The notes under the pieces were generated by a model. That model saw only the letters and a program-made list of their open reading frames with translations. It had not been told where the DNA came from and ran no database searches. DNA of 64,000 nt, taken from NCBI GenBank assembly GCA_037954235.1, contig JBBMOA010000001.1:5036001-5100000 (forward strand). Direction: 5' to 3'. Shown here one piece after another: positions 1 to 11,725 of the stretch (the first letter of the stretch is position 1; every line of letters begins with the position of its first letter). The position numbers and the translations under genes were made by a program. The DNA is from Aulostomus chinensis. Taxonomy: Eukaryota; Chordata; Actinopteri; Syngnathiformes; Aulostomidae.

Positions 1-41
1 CAGTGGTATTTAAGTGGTGACAATATGGGTTAGTGACTGGG

Positions 42-43
<2 letters not shown>

Positions 44-103
<60 letters not shown>
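44..103. repeat. (GT)n microsatellite
   Basis: An uninterrupted GT dinucleotide run of about 60 bases. The apparent reading frames across it on both strands are low-complexity artefacts. Confidence 0.97.
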
Positions 104-104
<1 letters not shown>

Positions 105-106
<2 letters not shown>

Positions 107-545
107 TTTATATGCAAATCTTTCCATGGAACAACGGTTTTTATTTGAAGCAAGAGCCTCCAGATCAAAGTCAGAATTGATGATGATGTCATCAGGGCTT
201 TTATTGTTTATTTATTTGTACCTAGAATTCTGTCTTTGATCTCAGGAGGATATGAAAGGAACTCAACTTTAAAAAGTATATGAGAGCATTCAGCTTGGTA
301 AGAAAACATTTTGACTGTTCAACAGTAGAGTTTGTTAGAAACAGTTTACAACACTCAGAATTAAATTGAAGATACAAAAACCTTCCACACTTAAATCCTG
401 TCTCTAACTTCAAACTGGGGATGAACATTTTTATAATCAATCTGTCTCTATGTGTTGGCCCTGCCATGGACTGGTGACCTGTCCAGGATAAACCCCGCCC
501 CTCACCTGAAGGCTGCTGGGATAGGCTCCACCCCCACTAACCATT
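105..545. repeat. Dispersed repeat copy plus SINE 3' fragment
   Basis: Positions about 110-370 match, in reverse complement, the stretch at about 50090-50280, and a shorter part recurs at about 28165-28310; shared landmarks are the words agacagaattcta and cctgatgaca. Positions about 440-540 carry the tail of the tRNA-derived SINE seen complete at 27842, 49165 and 51420 (landmark ctggtgacctgtccagg). No gene is seen. Confidence 0.7.
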
Positions 546-559
546 GCAGATCATCAATA

Positions 560-985
560 ACCAAAGCTACTAAGGAGGATTACAGCGTTTGGGAGTCAGT
601 GACTTCATAGAGTCTAACAAAGGGTTGAACCTGAATGAGACAGTCACCCTTCAACATGGGGCCATGGCAGAGGGAACCAAGAACACTACAATGGGGGTGA
701 GAGTGGAGCCATGATGGATTCACAGTTCGTCACCTCCACCATCATATGGACCACCTGATCACCTCTCCCTCAACCTCTAAATAACTCATTCCCTGACCGG
801 GAATCGAACCCAGGCTGCGGCGGTGAGAGCGCCAAATCCTAGCCACTAGACCATCAGGGACCACACTGAGCTCTCCAACAACAGAGACTATAGACAATGA
901 CTCAAGAACACAGGACTCTGTGGTCTCAGCTTGAGATGCAGAGGGTCCACCAAGACCACCACACACCTCATCCTCCTAAAGACAG
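560..985 (-). repeat. tRNA-Glu cassette, copy 1 (inverted)
   Basis: A block of roughly 400 bases around the tRNA-Glu that recurs in the opposite orientation at about 4245-4640 and 59600-60020. The flanks are conserved along with the tRNA, so the unit duplicated is the cassette and not just the tRNA. Confidence 0.8.
789..860 (-). tRNA. tRNA-Glu (CTC)
   Basis: On the minus strand a 72-nt cloverleaf reads with a TCCCTGA/TCAGGGA acceptor stem and discriminator A, a D-arm with the TCTAGTGG box, anticodon loop CTCTCAC (anticodon CTC) and an intact GGTTCGATTCC B-box. It decodes GAG. The sequence is nearly identical to vertebrate tRNA-Glu. No run of four T follows within about 30 nt, so Pol III termination is unclear. 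Confidence 0.88.
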
Positions 986-1476
986 TCCACCCCCAGGATC
1001 CTGCCCCCCTCTGCTCCAACTCAGCCCTCCATTCATAACGTGACTTTCGCTACGTCCGAACTGCCAAGTACCAACATACGTCCTCCTGCTACGACCTAAA
1101 CATGGCGGCACCACTCAGACACCCTAGAAGATTGGTGGTGAAGCACGACCTCTGCTGGCAGAGCACAGATACCGCAATTAGGTAGACAGCACCAACGAAA
1201 GCCCCACCTGCTGGCCTGACTGTGGTACTGCACTCCACTCTGAACACACCCTTCACTCATTCTCTATTATTAAGCACACTAACGCACCTGTACAGGTGTG
1301 TTCACATTATATACATATTATATATTTATGCTTGGCCGTTTTTGATGAACTTGGGCGGTACTCTGGTGCAGGGATGAGGTCATGGTGCTGATCTGGGAGC
1401 AGTCCTGATGTTAAATGCTGTGATGAAGGACAGTGTGGAGGAAAAATGGGTCAAATTTAAATTGTCAACAGTTTAA
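986..1476. other. Stretch without recognised gene
   Basis: Non-coding in all frames beyond short ORFs. The 3' part (1380-1476) belongs to the tRNA-Ser cassette family seen at 7600-8060 and 24560-25400. Confidence 0.6.
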
Positions 1477-1558
1477 CGTTGTTGGCAGGACTCCAGCCTG
1501 AGCAGGGAGACCCCAATGGATTTCTAGTCCATCGCCTTCACCACTCGGCCACAACGAC
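1477..1558 (-). pseudogene. tRNA-Ser (AGA)-like pseudogene
   Basis: The minus strand folds as an 82-nt class II tRNA-Ser with long variable arm and anticodon AGA. The acceptor stem GTCGTTG/CAACAAC has one mismatch. The T-loop/B-box is damaged: CTGGA stands where TTCGA is expected. Its relative at 24604 is better preserved. It is probably not transcribed efficiently. Confidence 0.75.
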
Positions 1559-1653
1559 CACATTCACACACTTTTGTAGGAGACTGAAATTAGACAATGA
1601 AAGTTCATGTCAGCACAGTCAAATATTTTTTGTCCTCTCTCAAAGACAAACTA

Positions 1654-1654
<1 letters not shown>

Positions 1655-1698
<44 letters not shown>
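1655..1698. repeat. (TG)n microsatellite
   Basis: A TG dinucleotide run of about 44 bases next to the tRNA-Ser-like pseudogene. The Ser cassette at 24604 likewise has a CA/GT run on its flank (24486). Confidence 0.95.
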
Positions 1699-1699
<1 letters not shown>

Positions 1700-2611
1700 A
1701 GTGTTGTGACTGAGCAGTGAAGAAGACGACCTTCTGACTCCATTTTCTTTGTTGCTCTTCTATCAGTTCCTCAGTTTCTCTCATCAAGTGAAGCAGCTTT
1801 GACAGGTTTACTTCTCTGTGTGTTCACAACTTTGGTCTTTAAACTCCTGACAAACTCACCACGTCACACATTTGGTGAATTAAAGCAACAAATAATGACA
1901 TCATGATGATTCAGGTTAGGGGGGCACGGCCTGGAGGAAGAGTGGCCGTCTAGCAGAGTTGCTGGTTCAGTTCTCACTTCAGCTGGTGACCATGTTGAAG
2001 TGTCCTTGAGCAAGACACTGAGCCCCTCATTGCTCCTGATGACCAGCATCCAAGACCAACAAGCTTCTGATTGTCTCTGATTCTCTGAGGCAAAGTCCAA
2101 CACAGGAAACAGAAACTCTTGAGGTTGTCTCACATTTTTTAAAGAAACTCAGCACAGGACAGTGATAGGAGGCTGGTTTCCTTGATGTGGGCTTCACCTC
2201 CACTGCTGTCCACATTTAAATGCTGGCTGATGCTGGTCCCCTGTTGAAACCTGGACCAGACCAGGGACCTTCAGACCTTCAGTCTAACGCTGTTCCAGCA
2301 TTGGATGAAAGAGACTGGTGCTCTCATCTTCTTCAACACTGACTTGTTCTACCAGGACAAGAGAATCTGAGCTTGGATGTCATTTAGCAGTCAAAGGCTT
2401 GTTAAACTGGTCAACATCAGCTGGTGTTCACTCTGATGATGTAGCGATGGTCTGGATTCTTCCTTCTGGAGCACCAAGCTGCTGGGAAGAAGCCTGATGA
2501 TGTCAGAGTTGTGTTCAGTGGCTCCTGCTGGGTCCATTTCTGACAAATGGGCTCCAAAGAGTTCAGCTGTTTCAAAGGCTCAGAGAAAGCAGCACATCAT
2601 GGTGGTCAGGA
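1700..2611. other. Stretch without recognised gene
   Basis: Only short ORFs are present. No transposon protein, RNA gene or promoter could be recognised. Confidence 0.55.
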
Positions 2612-2693
2612 GACGAGGTGGCCGAGTGGTTAAGGCGATAGACTGCTGATCCATTGAGCTCTGCAGGCGTGGGTTCCAATCCCATCCTCGTCG
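2612..2693 (+). tRNA. tRNA-Ser (GCT)
   Basis: An 82-nt class II tRNA with GACGAGG/CCTCGTC acceptor stem, discriminator G, A-box TGGCCGAGTGG, anticodon GCT and a long variable arm. It closely matches vertebrate tRNA-Ser that reads AGC/AGU. The T-loop has TTCCA instead of TTCGA, replacing the purine at position 57, and no T4 terminator is close downstream, so activity is uncertain. Confidence 0.85.
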
Positions 2694-2947
2694 TAGGAGA
2701 CTTTGGTTTCTGCTCCCAGATTCTGGAACGACTCTGAACTGTGAGGCTTTTCAAGAGGAGATCCTGCAGCACCAGAGAGCTGCAGTTCCAGGACCCCACA
2801 GCAGCACCAGAGAGCTGCAGTTCCAGGACCCCACAGCACCACCTACTGAATTGGATGATAAAATGCATTTATTGGACTTTTGTTTTTTGGTGACAGCGCC
2901 ACCTATCGAATTAGATGATAGCAAATGACTCCTTTCTCACTGTAGTA

Positions 2948-3512
2948 TTAAAGGTTTATTCCACCAAAATACTACCTCCTGTCCTTTAATTTCTGACAAC
3001 TGTATAAAAGGTTTATTCCAATTCCTCCTAAATACTTTTTTTTTATAGTTTTAAAGGTTCATTTCACCAAAATACTGCTTTCTGTCCTTTAGTTTCTAAC
3101 TACAGTATAAAAGGTTTATTCCAATTCCACCAAAGTACTTTCTAATTTATAGTTTTAAAGGTTCATTCCACCAAAATACTTTCTAATTTATAGTTTTAAA
3201 GGTTCGTTCCACCAAAATACTTTCTAATTTATAGTTTTAAAGGTTCGTTCCACCAAAATACTTTCTAATTTATAGTTTTAAAGGTTCGTTCCACCAAAAT
3301 ACTTTCTAATTTATAGTTTTAAAGGTTCGTTCCACCAAAATACTTTCTAATTTATAGTTTTAAAGGTTCGTTCCACCAAAATACTTTCTAATTTATAGTT
3401 TTAAAGGTTCATTCCACCAAAATACTTTCTAATTTATAGTTTTAAAGGTTCATTCCACCAAAATACTTTCTAATTTATAGTTTTAAAGGTTCGTTCCACC
3501 AAAATACTGCTT
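2948..3512. repeat. 41-bp minisatellite
   Basis: Nine near-identical 41-bp units start at 3136, 3177, 3218 and so on to 3464, each with tactttctaatttatag followed by ttttaaaggttc. More diverged relatives with spacer differences precede the array from about 2948. AT-rich and non-coding. Confidence 0.92.
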
Positions 3513-4244
3513 TCTGTCCAACTTCTCAGTTTTAAAGGTTCCTTCAGTTGAGGGCTCCTGGTTCTGTGTGAGGGGTTGAGGGTCGATATGGGATGATGAG
3601 GAAGATTTCATGTCCCGATGGTCCTGCTAAAGTAACTGAGAGTCATGATATCAAACAATGTCACCAAAATACGCTTGAACTCTTAAAATGGCAATAAAAT
3701 CTACGGAATCATTTTACCACAAACACTTTTATTGTGATTTTGTGAGCATCATTTTTCAAACATTATAACATAAACTTTAAAAAGGGTCCATTCACTAACA
3801 CTCTTACTTGAAGGTAGTCACTGATATCAGTAAACAGCTGATAAAGATTTGTGTTCATGTTTTAATTCTCTACTCTGACCTGTGCTGAGACACTGGACCA
3901 GAGAGGAAGACCTGCTCAGCCTCCTGCATGGACCAATTCTGCAGCTCAGTGATGACGACGAGGGATTCAGCATTGAGTTCATTTTAAACTTTTTGGAGGA
4001 AACAACTGTAAATTAACCAGCAGTTACTGGTGATGCTTCACAGTTTCCAAGCTCAAACGGCCTCCTGCTTGTTGGACTCACAATTTCCAAAAAATGTAGA
4101 CATCAAAAGTCAAATCATGGTTTTGTTTGGTTTTGTGTTGTTTTGTTTTTTTACTGGAGGAAAACTTCAAATTGTGATGATGTGTCTGACTTAGAAACTG
4201 AACCCCCAAAAATCAAAAAGTCTCCTTCTTCTGTGCCGTGATCT

Positions 4245-4640
4245 CTGAGCTGATCATGATTGATCTCATCAATAGGCTGAGGTGTCTGGTGGTCTTGGAG
4301 GACCCTCTGCATCTCAAGCTGAGACCACAGAGTCCTGTGTTCTTGAGTCATTGTCTATAGTCTCTGTTGTTGGAGAGCTCAGTGTGGTCCCTGATGGTCT
4401 AGAGGCTAGGATTCGGCGCTCTCACTGCCGCGGCCTGGGTTCGATTCCCGGTCAGGGAATGAGTTATTTCGAGGTTGAGGGAGAGGTGATCAGGTGGTCC
4501 ACATGAAGGTGGAGGTGATGAACTGTGAATCCATCATGGCTCCACTCTCCCCCCCATTGTAGTGTCCTTGGTTCACTCTGCCGTGGCCCCATGTTGAAAG
4601 TTGACTGTCTCATTCAGGTTCAACCCTTTGTTAGACTCTA
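4245..4640 (+). repeat. tRNA-Glu cassette, copy 2
   Basis: Same cassette as 560-985 (there inverted) and 59600-60020, including the 5' flank with ctgaggtgtctggtgg and the 3' flank with tccatcatggct. Confidence 0.82.
4388..4459 (+). tRNA. tRNA-Glu (CTC)
   Basis: A 72-nt cloverleaf, TCCCTGA/TCAGGGA acceptor stem, anticodon CTC, intact TTCGATT T-loop. The D-arm carries TAGAGG where the sister copies have TAGTGG, and the last anticodon-stem pair is G-T. No nearby T4 terminator. Confidence 0.86.
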
Positions 4641-4869
4641 TTAAGTCACTGACTCCTGCAAGGACAAACTCTGTAAAATATATCCATGGTGAGGCCTCCC
4701 TCAGGAACTAGAACACCAAAGATGAACTGCACTTCATCCGTCAAGCTCAGTTGTGTTGGTGTTCTATGAAGTACTGCCTTCAGAAAGGCACCAAGGATGT
4801 CCTGTTGGTCCTCACTGTCCAGGTAGACAGGCTCAGGAAGAGGATCACACAACTAAAATACAGTACAAA

Positions 4870-5055
4870 TACATCCATCCATTGTCTTCCGCTTATTCCT
4901 ACACATTAAGGGTCGCGGGGGGGCTGGAGCCTATCCCAGCGTCAACGGGCGAGAGGCAGGGTTCACCCTGGACAGGTCGCCAGTCCATCGCAGGGCCAAC
5001 ATAGAGAGACGAACAACCATTCACACTCACATTCATACCTACGGTCAATTTAGAG
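4870..5055 (-). mobile_element. tRNA-derived SINE fragment (tail part)
   Basis: The reverse complement carries the tail of the SINE family found complete at 49165 and 51420 (landmarks ccagtccatcgcaggg, ttagagta). The tRNA head is missing. Confidence 0.7.
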
Positions 5056-7724
5056 TAGTCAAAGTACAAATACATATTTGTTTTTAAGAATCAATGTATT
5101 ACAAGTATTTTCAGGAAAAAACTAACCAAAATGTTGTTAAAAAAACAAAACAAAAATGTTCTTAAAAAAACAAAACAAAAATGTTCTTAGCAAAAACCTC
5201 TTCACCGTGCGTGTACCGCACATCTGTAAAGTGAGTGTGTGAGAGTGTGTGAGCGTAAGTGTGTAACAGTCAGTGAGCGTGACAAGAACTCCTGAAACGC
5301 TTCATCAAAGTGCTTTCAATCTTGTTCAGCTGCAACATCGTCCATTCAAACCTGACCTCATCGGTTTGGCATTGTGAAGTTTGTCACTTCAAATCTTCAT
5401 TCAAGACAATTTCACCTTTAATGCGTGGACTTTGGGGGACAGTTGAAGTCCATCCAGATCCAAGAGAAGTTTTTGAAACACTTCAGAAGTGTAGCACAGT
5501 CATGGGGGACATGCAAGGTTGAGGGCACCCATCAGTCCCATTAGCAGTGCACAGGCCTGGGCAGCATTCCTGCATGTAGGCAAAGTCAGAGTAGTCAAAA
5601 AAGTACATCCAACTCTGTAGCGCCACCTAAGTAGAATACCAATGTTTGAGATCCTGCGTTGTTCAGCATGAATGTTCCAGCAGTGGTCACCTACCTGTGT
5701 ACTTTCCAACAGTCATCAGTCGCTCTTGGTGCCACCCCAGGTTGCGCCAGTGTCTCCAACAGTGTCTCCAACAGTGTCTCAGCAGCGCCCGTGATCTTAG
5801 CAGGACTGATGAGCCTGTGGTTCAGGAACAGGTCCTTTCTAATTGTGCAGATGAGGTTTCTGTTCCAAAGCCTGGATCGTATGTTTTCATGATCTCTTTC
5901 AAAATAGTCATCAGGTATTTCCTCCCCACGTGTGGTTGCTCTCACATGAATGCTTCATCACCAGTCACCAGTCCACTGTGTGTTCATGGCAGCATTGAGC
6001 AGCAGTCAGACAACAGTTCTTAGACGCTCCATGAGTTTGGCTGAAAGTTCCCGATCCATGAACCCGTCTTCATGATCCAGGTATGGTCCTGCATACCCTG
6101 AAGCTTCCTCTGGTGGAGATTCCAGCTGCCTGGCCTCCATCTCTGAATACACTCGCTGGCCCTCAGCTTGTTTTGCTCCATACAGTCAAAGAGAAGCAGA
6201 AATAACAACACCATTAAACAGAGGTCAAACAGCCAGAGCAGCTCAAAGGCAGGGTTGGGGTTCCTCACCCCTCCTCCCCTAAAACAAAAGGCATGTGGTC
6301 AATATGGGTGTTTGAAAGCAAAGGTCATGGGCTAGAAGTTTTAGTGGTTTACTCAATCAAATATTTATTTGTTAATGATATGATCATACAGAGAGGCTCA
6401 CCGGACTTTTCCTCAACAAAAAAAGGTTTCAAATGTTGAAAAGCACACTAGTAATTTATCATTGCATCAGTTAAAGACAACAATACAATAAGAAATTGCT
6501 TACCGTTGCAATCGGCCATTTTCCAAAAAACAAAGACTTCTCTCCTGGTGAAAAGAAAAGAAGAGTCGTACGGTCCTCTGAGGTCCTGTTGTGTCTTTTG
6601 GTCAGAAGCAAACAAAGTGTGTGCCAAGTCGGCTGTGATGAATCTCCCAGTAAACCAGGGGTTGGGTTCCCCACACCTTCCTCCCCTCAAACAGAAGGCC
6701 AGACGTGTGACTTGGAACACCAAACAGGACCAATGGTCTGTGTGAGGCTTGAGGGAGGACATGTCTGTCTTCTTGCAGTAGTTACTTTCCCTGGTGAGTA
6801 GTTACTTTCAGAGTGGAGGAACTCAGGTACTATCTCAGTTACATTTTGGCAGAAGTAACTAGTAACTATAACTACCTACTTTTGCAAAGTCCCGTGCCAG
6901 ACACTGAACATGAGACACTTGCGGTCTCTTGGTGTGACAATCAGCCGCTCTGTGACAGCAGTGGAGACACCAGCAGACAGGGCGGAACTAACAGTGCAGA
7001 GGAAGAGGAAGTAGCCCCACTAGAGCCCTCCCTCCCTCTCATTCTTTCTCTCTCTCTCTCTCTTTTGTCTTTTCTTCTATTTATTTGCCTTCTGCTGCCT
7101 GTCCTTTCCTGCTCTCGTTTAAAAACCAACCGCAGCAGACGTCCGTTCCCATGATGAAAATTAATATAAAAGATAGATTTGTTTTCCTCTTAAGTTTAGA
7201 AGCATTTTCAGATTCATGAAAAGATCATCAATCAGTGTCGTATTTCAGACAGACTTCTGGTCTGTGAGGACGAGGAATCCAGGACAGATCCACAGAACTC
7301 CAACTGCCATCTTTGATGATTCCTTCTCAGTCTGTAGGGTGGAGAGATCCTCCTGAGTCAACGAGCCCTTTTAGGATCCACCTCCATTTATGGATGGAAT
7401 TTATACAGCATCCACTCACCAGTGGAGTCTATATTATATATATTGATATTCAACAATAAAGATTCCCAAGTCACCGTCCAACACTGGCTGGAGCAGCAGA
7501 GCTGGCAAAATGTCATCTTTTCTGTCATTGTTTCAAAATGTCCTCACTAAGATGGTTATTAATTCCTCATTCTCAGCTGCTACAGCCTTTAAAGAAAACC
7601 TTTGACTGGTGGCTCTAACAAAGATCAGATGTTGTCTCCTCTAGAACATCAAAATGATAACAATAAAGTTAAGAATAAAGATAATTTGATGAATTTCAGT
7701 CTCCTACAAATGTGTGTGAATGTG
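5056..7724. other. Stretch without recognised gene
   Basis: No gene is identified. It holds an 84-codon open frame on the minus strand (5691-5945) that ends at a good GTAGGT donor, and a short (CT)n run near 7045-7065. Positions 7560-7660 are the 5' flank of a tRNA-Ser cassette. Confidence 0.5.
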
Positions 7725-7806
7725 GTTGTTGTGGCCGAGTGGTGAAGGCGATGGACTTGAAATCCATTGGGGTCTACCTGCGTAGGTTCGAGTCCTGCCA
7801 ACAACG
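7725..7806 (+). tRNA. tRNA-Ser (TGA)
   Basis: An 82-nt class II tRNA with perfect GTTGTTG/CAACAAC acceptor stem, discriminator G, A-box TGGCCGAGTGG, anticodon TGA and intact GGTTCGAGTCC B-box. It decodes UCA. This is the best preserved of the three tRNA-Ser cassette members. No T4 within about 30 nt downstream. Confidence 0.88.
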
Positions 7807-8060
7807 TTCAACTGTTGATGGTCCATATCAGACCTCTTCCCCTACTTTGTGCTCCAGTTGTCTCCTCATCAGGCACCACAGGATCCAGGAGTCAAAGCAA
7901 ATCATTAGTGACTTTAAAAATGGCCATCAAACACAAAATAAAGCTTGAAATAAGTTTCAAATTTAATTTTATGTTGACATGTTTCATCCATTTCACCTCC
8001 ACACTGTCCTTCATCACAGCATTTAACATCAGGACTGCTCCCAGATCAGCTCCATGATCA
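7807..8060 (+). repeat. tRNA-Ser cassette 3' flank
   Basis: This non-coding flank recurs after the tRNA-Ser (AGA) at about 25200-25385, with landmarks ctcctcatcaggcacc and gctcccagatcagct. In the second copy about 500 bases including a GT run lie between the tRNA and the flank. Confidence 0.75.
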
Positions 8061-8214
8061 GAGATCAAAGACTGAAGCAGGAGATCAATGCTCAGAACCC
8101 CGAGATCAAAGACTGAATTCAGAGATCAAACACAGAATTCAGAGATCAAACACAGAATTCAGAGATCAAAGACATAACCTATGGAGGCTACACCCCCCCC
8201 CCCAACAGTTTCCA

Positions 8215-8470
8215 TTTCAGTCAAATCAATTTTATTTTTTTAGCGCCAAATCACAACAAAAGTGATCTCATGACACTCTACAAGTAGAGCAGGTCCAGCA
8301 CCTCAGTCCTTCCATCAGTTAACACCCAACAATTCTCCATCAGCAAGCACATCCTGCAACAGTAGTGACTAAAACCTTCTTTTAACAGGCAGGAATGTAG
8401 AGCAGATCCAGGATCAGTGGGGACTGATGTCTGCTTTGACCCCCTGGTGAAAGAATATGTCCTGTCTTGT
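8215..8470. repeat. Interspersed repeat (copy at 60985-61205)
   Basis: Starts with an AT-rich word containing gcgccaaatcacaacaaaag and continues through gtagagcaggtccagcacc to gatccaggatcagtgg. A diverged second copy lies at 60985-61205. This kind of word is common at ends of fish retroposons; the class is not certain. Confidence 0.65.
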
Positions 8471-8734
8471 CTCCTGTCTTCCTCCAGAAAGGTGGCAACC
8501 TGATAGCAAACAAACCCATCCTCTGAACTAGGAGTCTCAGTTGAGGCTCCATCTGAAACCAAAGACTTTGGATGAATGACTATCAACCTCCATTCTTTGT
8601 TGGACTAAACATTCCTTAGTTAGCAGTTAGCTAAGCTACCTGTGGTCAAACCTGCAGCTGATGGAACACAGTAAGAGCAGGCTAGCTAACATTCAGGTTT
8701 GATTTATGAATGGAAAGAACCAGAGACAAATAGA

Positions 8735-8850
8735 ATGACATCATCAAGACAAAACCTGGTGCTTACAAAGGTGAGGTGAACAATTTTAACAGTCAATCCC
8801 AAATTTAGGCCTGAAGTTAGAAAATAATATTAGCTAGTTAGCAATGTTAG
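8735..8850 (+). repeat. Third partial copy of the coiled-coil duplication 5' arm
   Basis: The segment with acctggtgcttacaaagg and gcctgaagttagaaaa repeats 19645-19760 and 54535-54660, where it belongs to the 5' part of a large segmental duplication. Here it stands alone, so this piece also spreads independently. Confidence 0.7.
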
Positions 8851-9690
8851 CGTATTCTGCCCAAGTAGAAGACATGATTTGTTTATCTGGATGAAATAAA
8901 AATGGATGAAAACTTCCAGAACATCCCTCCCAAATCTGATTTCTTCAACTGAAAGAACTCTAACATTTCTAGATTCATTCCCTCCAGTAAGGTCTTATTT
9001 CCAGCTCTGCTCTCCCTCCACTACTGTTCAGTGTAGTATTTATTTTACTGACTACTTCATTGACAGGTGGTAAAAATGTCTGGTGTTTCCTGAACTTAAC
9101 TGTGTGCTGCTCAGTAAAGTTGCCATGACTTGAGATTCTCTTCCTACTGGGTCCATTTCAACATTCTGATCCTTCCTAGCATTGGAGATAAAGTATCAGT
9201 CAGGGCTGTACTTGATTAATACTGCATATAGTACACATCAGTCACTGCCATTACACAGTGGAATGGTAGTTGAAGTACTGTTTAGCATCAAGCTGAAAAC
9301 TGTTGTGGTCTTTGACAGTTCTCTTGTTTGTGAATGAAAATCCTGTGAAGGAGAATCATGGAGACATCCTAAAAATGGCTGAGGTCTCTGAGCTGCAGCA
9401 GGTCTGAGCTGCTTTTGATGCCCAGATGATGAGGAGGCAGTGAATGGTGGGTTTGGTGGAGCTGGAAAAAGGCTGCAGGTGGTGAGGGGTCTGCTGGTGT
9501 CAGGACCTGAGTCGTTGGGTCACAGTCCAAATCCATCTTTGTCGTCATGACAGCTGGACTCCCACAACATTCTGAGGATGATAGTGGCCTGGGTCTGTCC
9601 ATGACTCAAGATGTTTTGTGTCTGACCTGAGCAACAGACTGCAACGTGGTAAGTACAGCCTAAAGATTTGCACAACAGAAGTCAATTGTC
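8851..9690. other. Stretch without recognised gene
   Basis: Short ORFs only; nothing recognised. The left end of the Harbinger element below could lie here but no terminal repeat was found. Confidence 0.45.
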
Positions 9691-9729
9691 TCCCTCCTTT
9701 AATCCACTCTCAGGTATCCACTATACATT

Positions 9730-10105
9730 ACAGGAGAGTTTGATGGCCTTCTGCTGGGTGACAGGGGTTCCCCATGCCAACGCAGGCTGCTGACCCCTTA
9801 CCCGCACCCTGAACCAGGCCCCCAACAGAACTTCAACTGGGCTCACTGCAGGACCAGAGGTGGAGATGACCACAGGCCTGCTAAAAGCCCGTTTCCAGTG
9901 CCTAGGTCACCTCAGGGTGTCCCCTGAGAGGTCCTGTGATATTCTTGTGGCATGTGTTCTTCGTAACATTGCCACTATGAGAGGAGAGCAACACCCTGCC
10001 CTACAAATGGAAGAGCCTGATGACGACCCCATCCACCCACCAGCTATCCAGGACAGCAGAGCCGTCAGAGACACCATATGTCAGAATCACTTTGGCATTT
10101 AATTA
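9730..10105 (+). pseudogene. Harbinger transposase-derived nuclease (HARBI1-like) fragment
   Basis: Encodes the C-terminal half of a Harbinger DDE nuclease in two frames. The first piece reads LLLGDRG then LLTPYPHPEP and CRTRG, matching the conserved GD and LTPY blocks around the second catalytic aspartate. After a frameshift near 9860 the second piece (9860-10102) reads LLKARFQCLGHLRVSPER, then SCDILVACV and NIATMRGEQHP, the typical C-terminus of the family. The N-terminal half with the first catalytic residue is missing. The intact protein would act with the Myb-like partner in cut-and-paste transposition. This copy cannot be active. Confidence 0.8.
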
Positions 10106-10790
10106 GCAATCATCCTCCCCACCACAGTCCAATAAAGGAACAATACACATTTCATTTGGTCTTCTTTATTTCCTAGCAATAAAAAAGCTCGTTCAGTTCA
10201 CATTCCACTAGTTAACATATTCACCTGGAGCCATGCACCCCCCTCTAACTTGGGCTCCAGTCGTTCTGTTTCCAGATCTGCTTTCCTAATCTGGCGGTCC
10301 AAGGACTGCATTTCTTTGTCACTTTTTTACATTTTTCTCAGCAGGTGGACTCTGTAAAGTTCCTTTACTGGTAACTGAGAACATGAGGATTAGACAGTTG
10401 GACATGAATCTGTTGACTGAACATCTCACTGTGTCAGTGTGTGCACTGGAGGTCGAGGGACCCTCCTGCCCAGCCATGCTCTGTTAAAGAGGACAAGACT
10501 GTCTTCATACTTCAGTGTAGGCTGATGTCTCTATATTCCACCAGAATGGTAAGAAATATGAATGGGAGAAGAATCAGGAATGTATCAAGATGTGACTTCT
10601 ACAGGCCTTTCTGGATCCCCCACTGTAAAGGCAGCAGACAGCGTTTGTCCATCCTCTTTGTCCTGGAGGAGAGATGTTTCAGTGACTTAAAATAACATTG
10701 AGAAAATCTTTACTGACAGTGACTGTGTCTGTTGTGGCACAAGGCAAATGGCACCAGCAGAGTCTGTTGGGAAATAAAGTCATGGGTGCA

Positions 10791-10801
10791 TATATATATA
10801 C

Positions 10802-10856
<55 letters not shown>

Positions 10857-10974
10857 TACATATATAGATAGATAGATAGATATTTAGATATACATATATA
10901 TATAAATATACATATATATATACATACATATATATATACATACATACATATATAAATACATATATATACATACA

Positions 10975-11057
<83 letters not shown>
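10791..11057. repeat. AT-rich compound microsatellite (TA)n / (CATA)n / (GATA)n
   Basis: About 270 bases of TA, ACAT and ATAG units. The 128-residue Tyr/Ile frame on the minus strand is an artefact of the repeat. Confidence 0.96.
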
Positions 11058-11060
<3 letters not shown>

Positions 11061-11536
11061 GCCATATTACATTTTATGAAGGCACTGGTGTCTTGGGGGT
11101 TGGGTTCTAAGGATGAACTCCCTCAGCCACTGGCCTTCCTAAACTCTGGCTCCTGTGCCTCTGTTAGAGGCGGTGGTGCTGGACCACCACCCGTTTTACG
11201 GGCGTCTGCCTTCTTTCTGTTGGCTGAGCAGAAGTCTGTGTTAGTTTAAATAGGCTGACTTATTTAACAGGACATGATATTGATGAAGACATTTGTGTAT
11301 GAAACCATCATTTTGTTGGTGATAAAACAACTATTGTACAGTCAAACAGCCACTTAATATTTACTTTACAATGCAGAACCTGGGGTACCCCTGAGGTGGT
11401 CTGACCTGTTTGAATCATGTTTAACGCTTCATTTTAAGTTGCTGCCAAGTGTGTTTCTCCCCCGCAGTATTGCATCTAAATGATGTAAATTAATGCGCTA
11501 CCATGGAAGCAGCTTCCTCTGTAATAATCATGATTG

Positions 11537-11725
11537 CTAAGGACTACAGTCAAACTCACGCATTGACCCGAGAAGCAAAGTTCCTCCACGCCATCTCTCT
11601 CTCTTTTGCAGCTGCAGCGGTGTTGCACTTCTTTTTAACGCGTGTTGGAACTCTTCACATGATCGCATCAAGATTTCCAACTGCACTGACGTGAAAAACA
11701 AAGCTCTCCTCTTCTCCGTCGCCAT
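11537..11725 (-). CDS. Harbinger Myb/SANT-like DNA-binding protein, N-terminal part
   Basis: A minus-strand ORF starts MATEKRRALFFTSVQLEIL and continues with MRSCEEFQHALKR, the usual opening of the Myb/SANT-like accessory protein of fish Harbinger elements, which binds the termini and brings the transposase into the nucleus. The start ATG lies about 200 bases inside the terminal repeat, as expected. The frame closes after 62 residues, where the family would continue for well over 100, so it is truncated by a frameshift or stop. It is convergent with the nuclease fragment at 9730. Confidence 0.72.
   Translation of the reverse strand: MATEKRRALFFTSVQLEILMRSCEEFQHALKRSATPLQLQKRERWRGGTLLLGSMREFDCSP

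Noticed and set aside
10679..11065. 128-codon Tyr/Ile-rich ORF on the minus strand
   Set aside because: Translation of a TA/CATA microsatellite.
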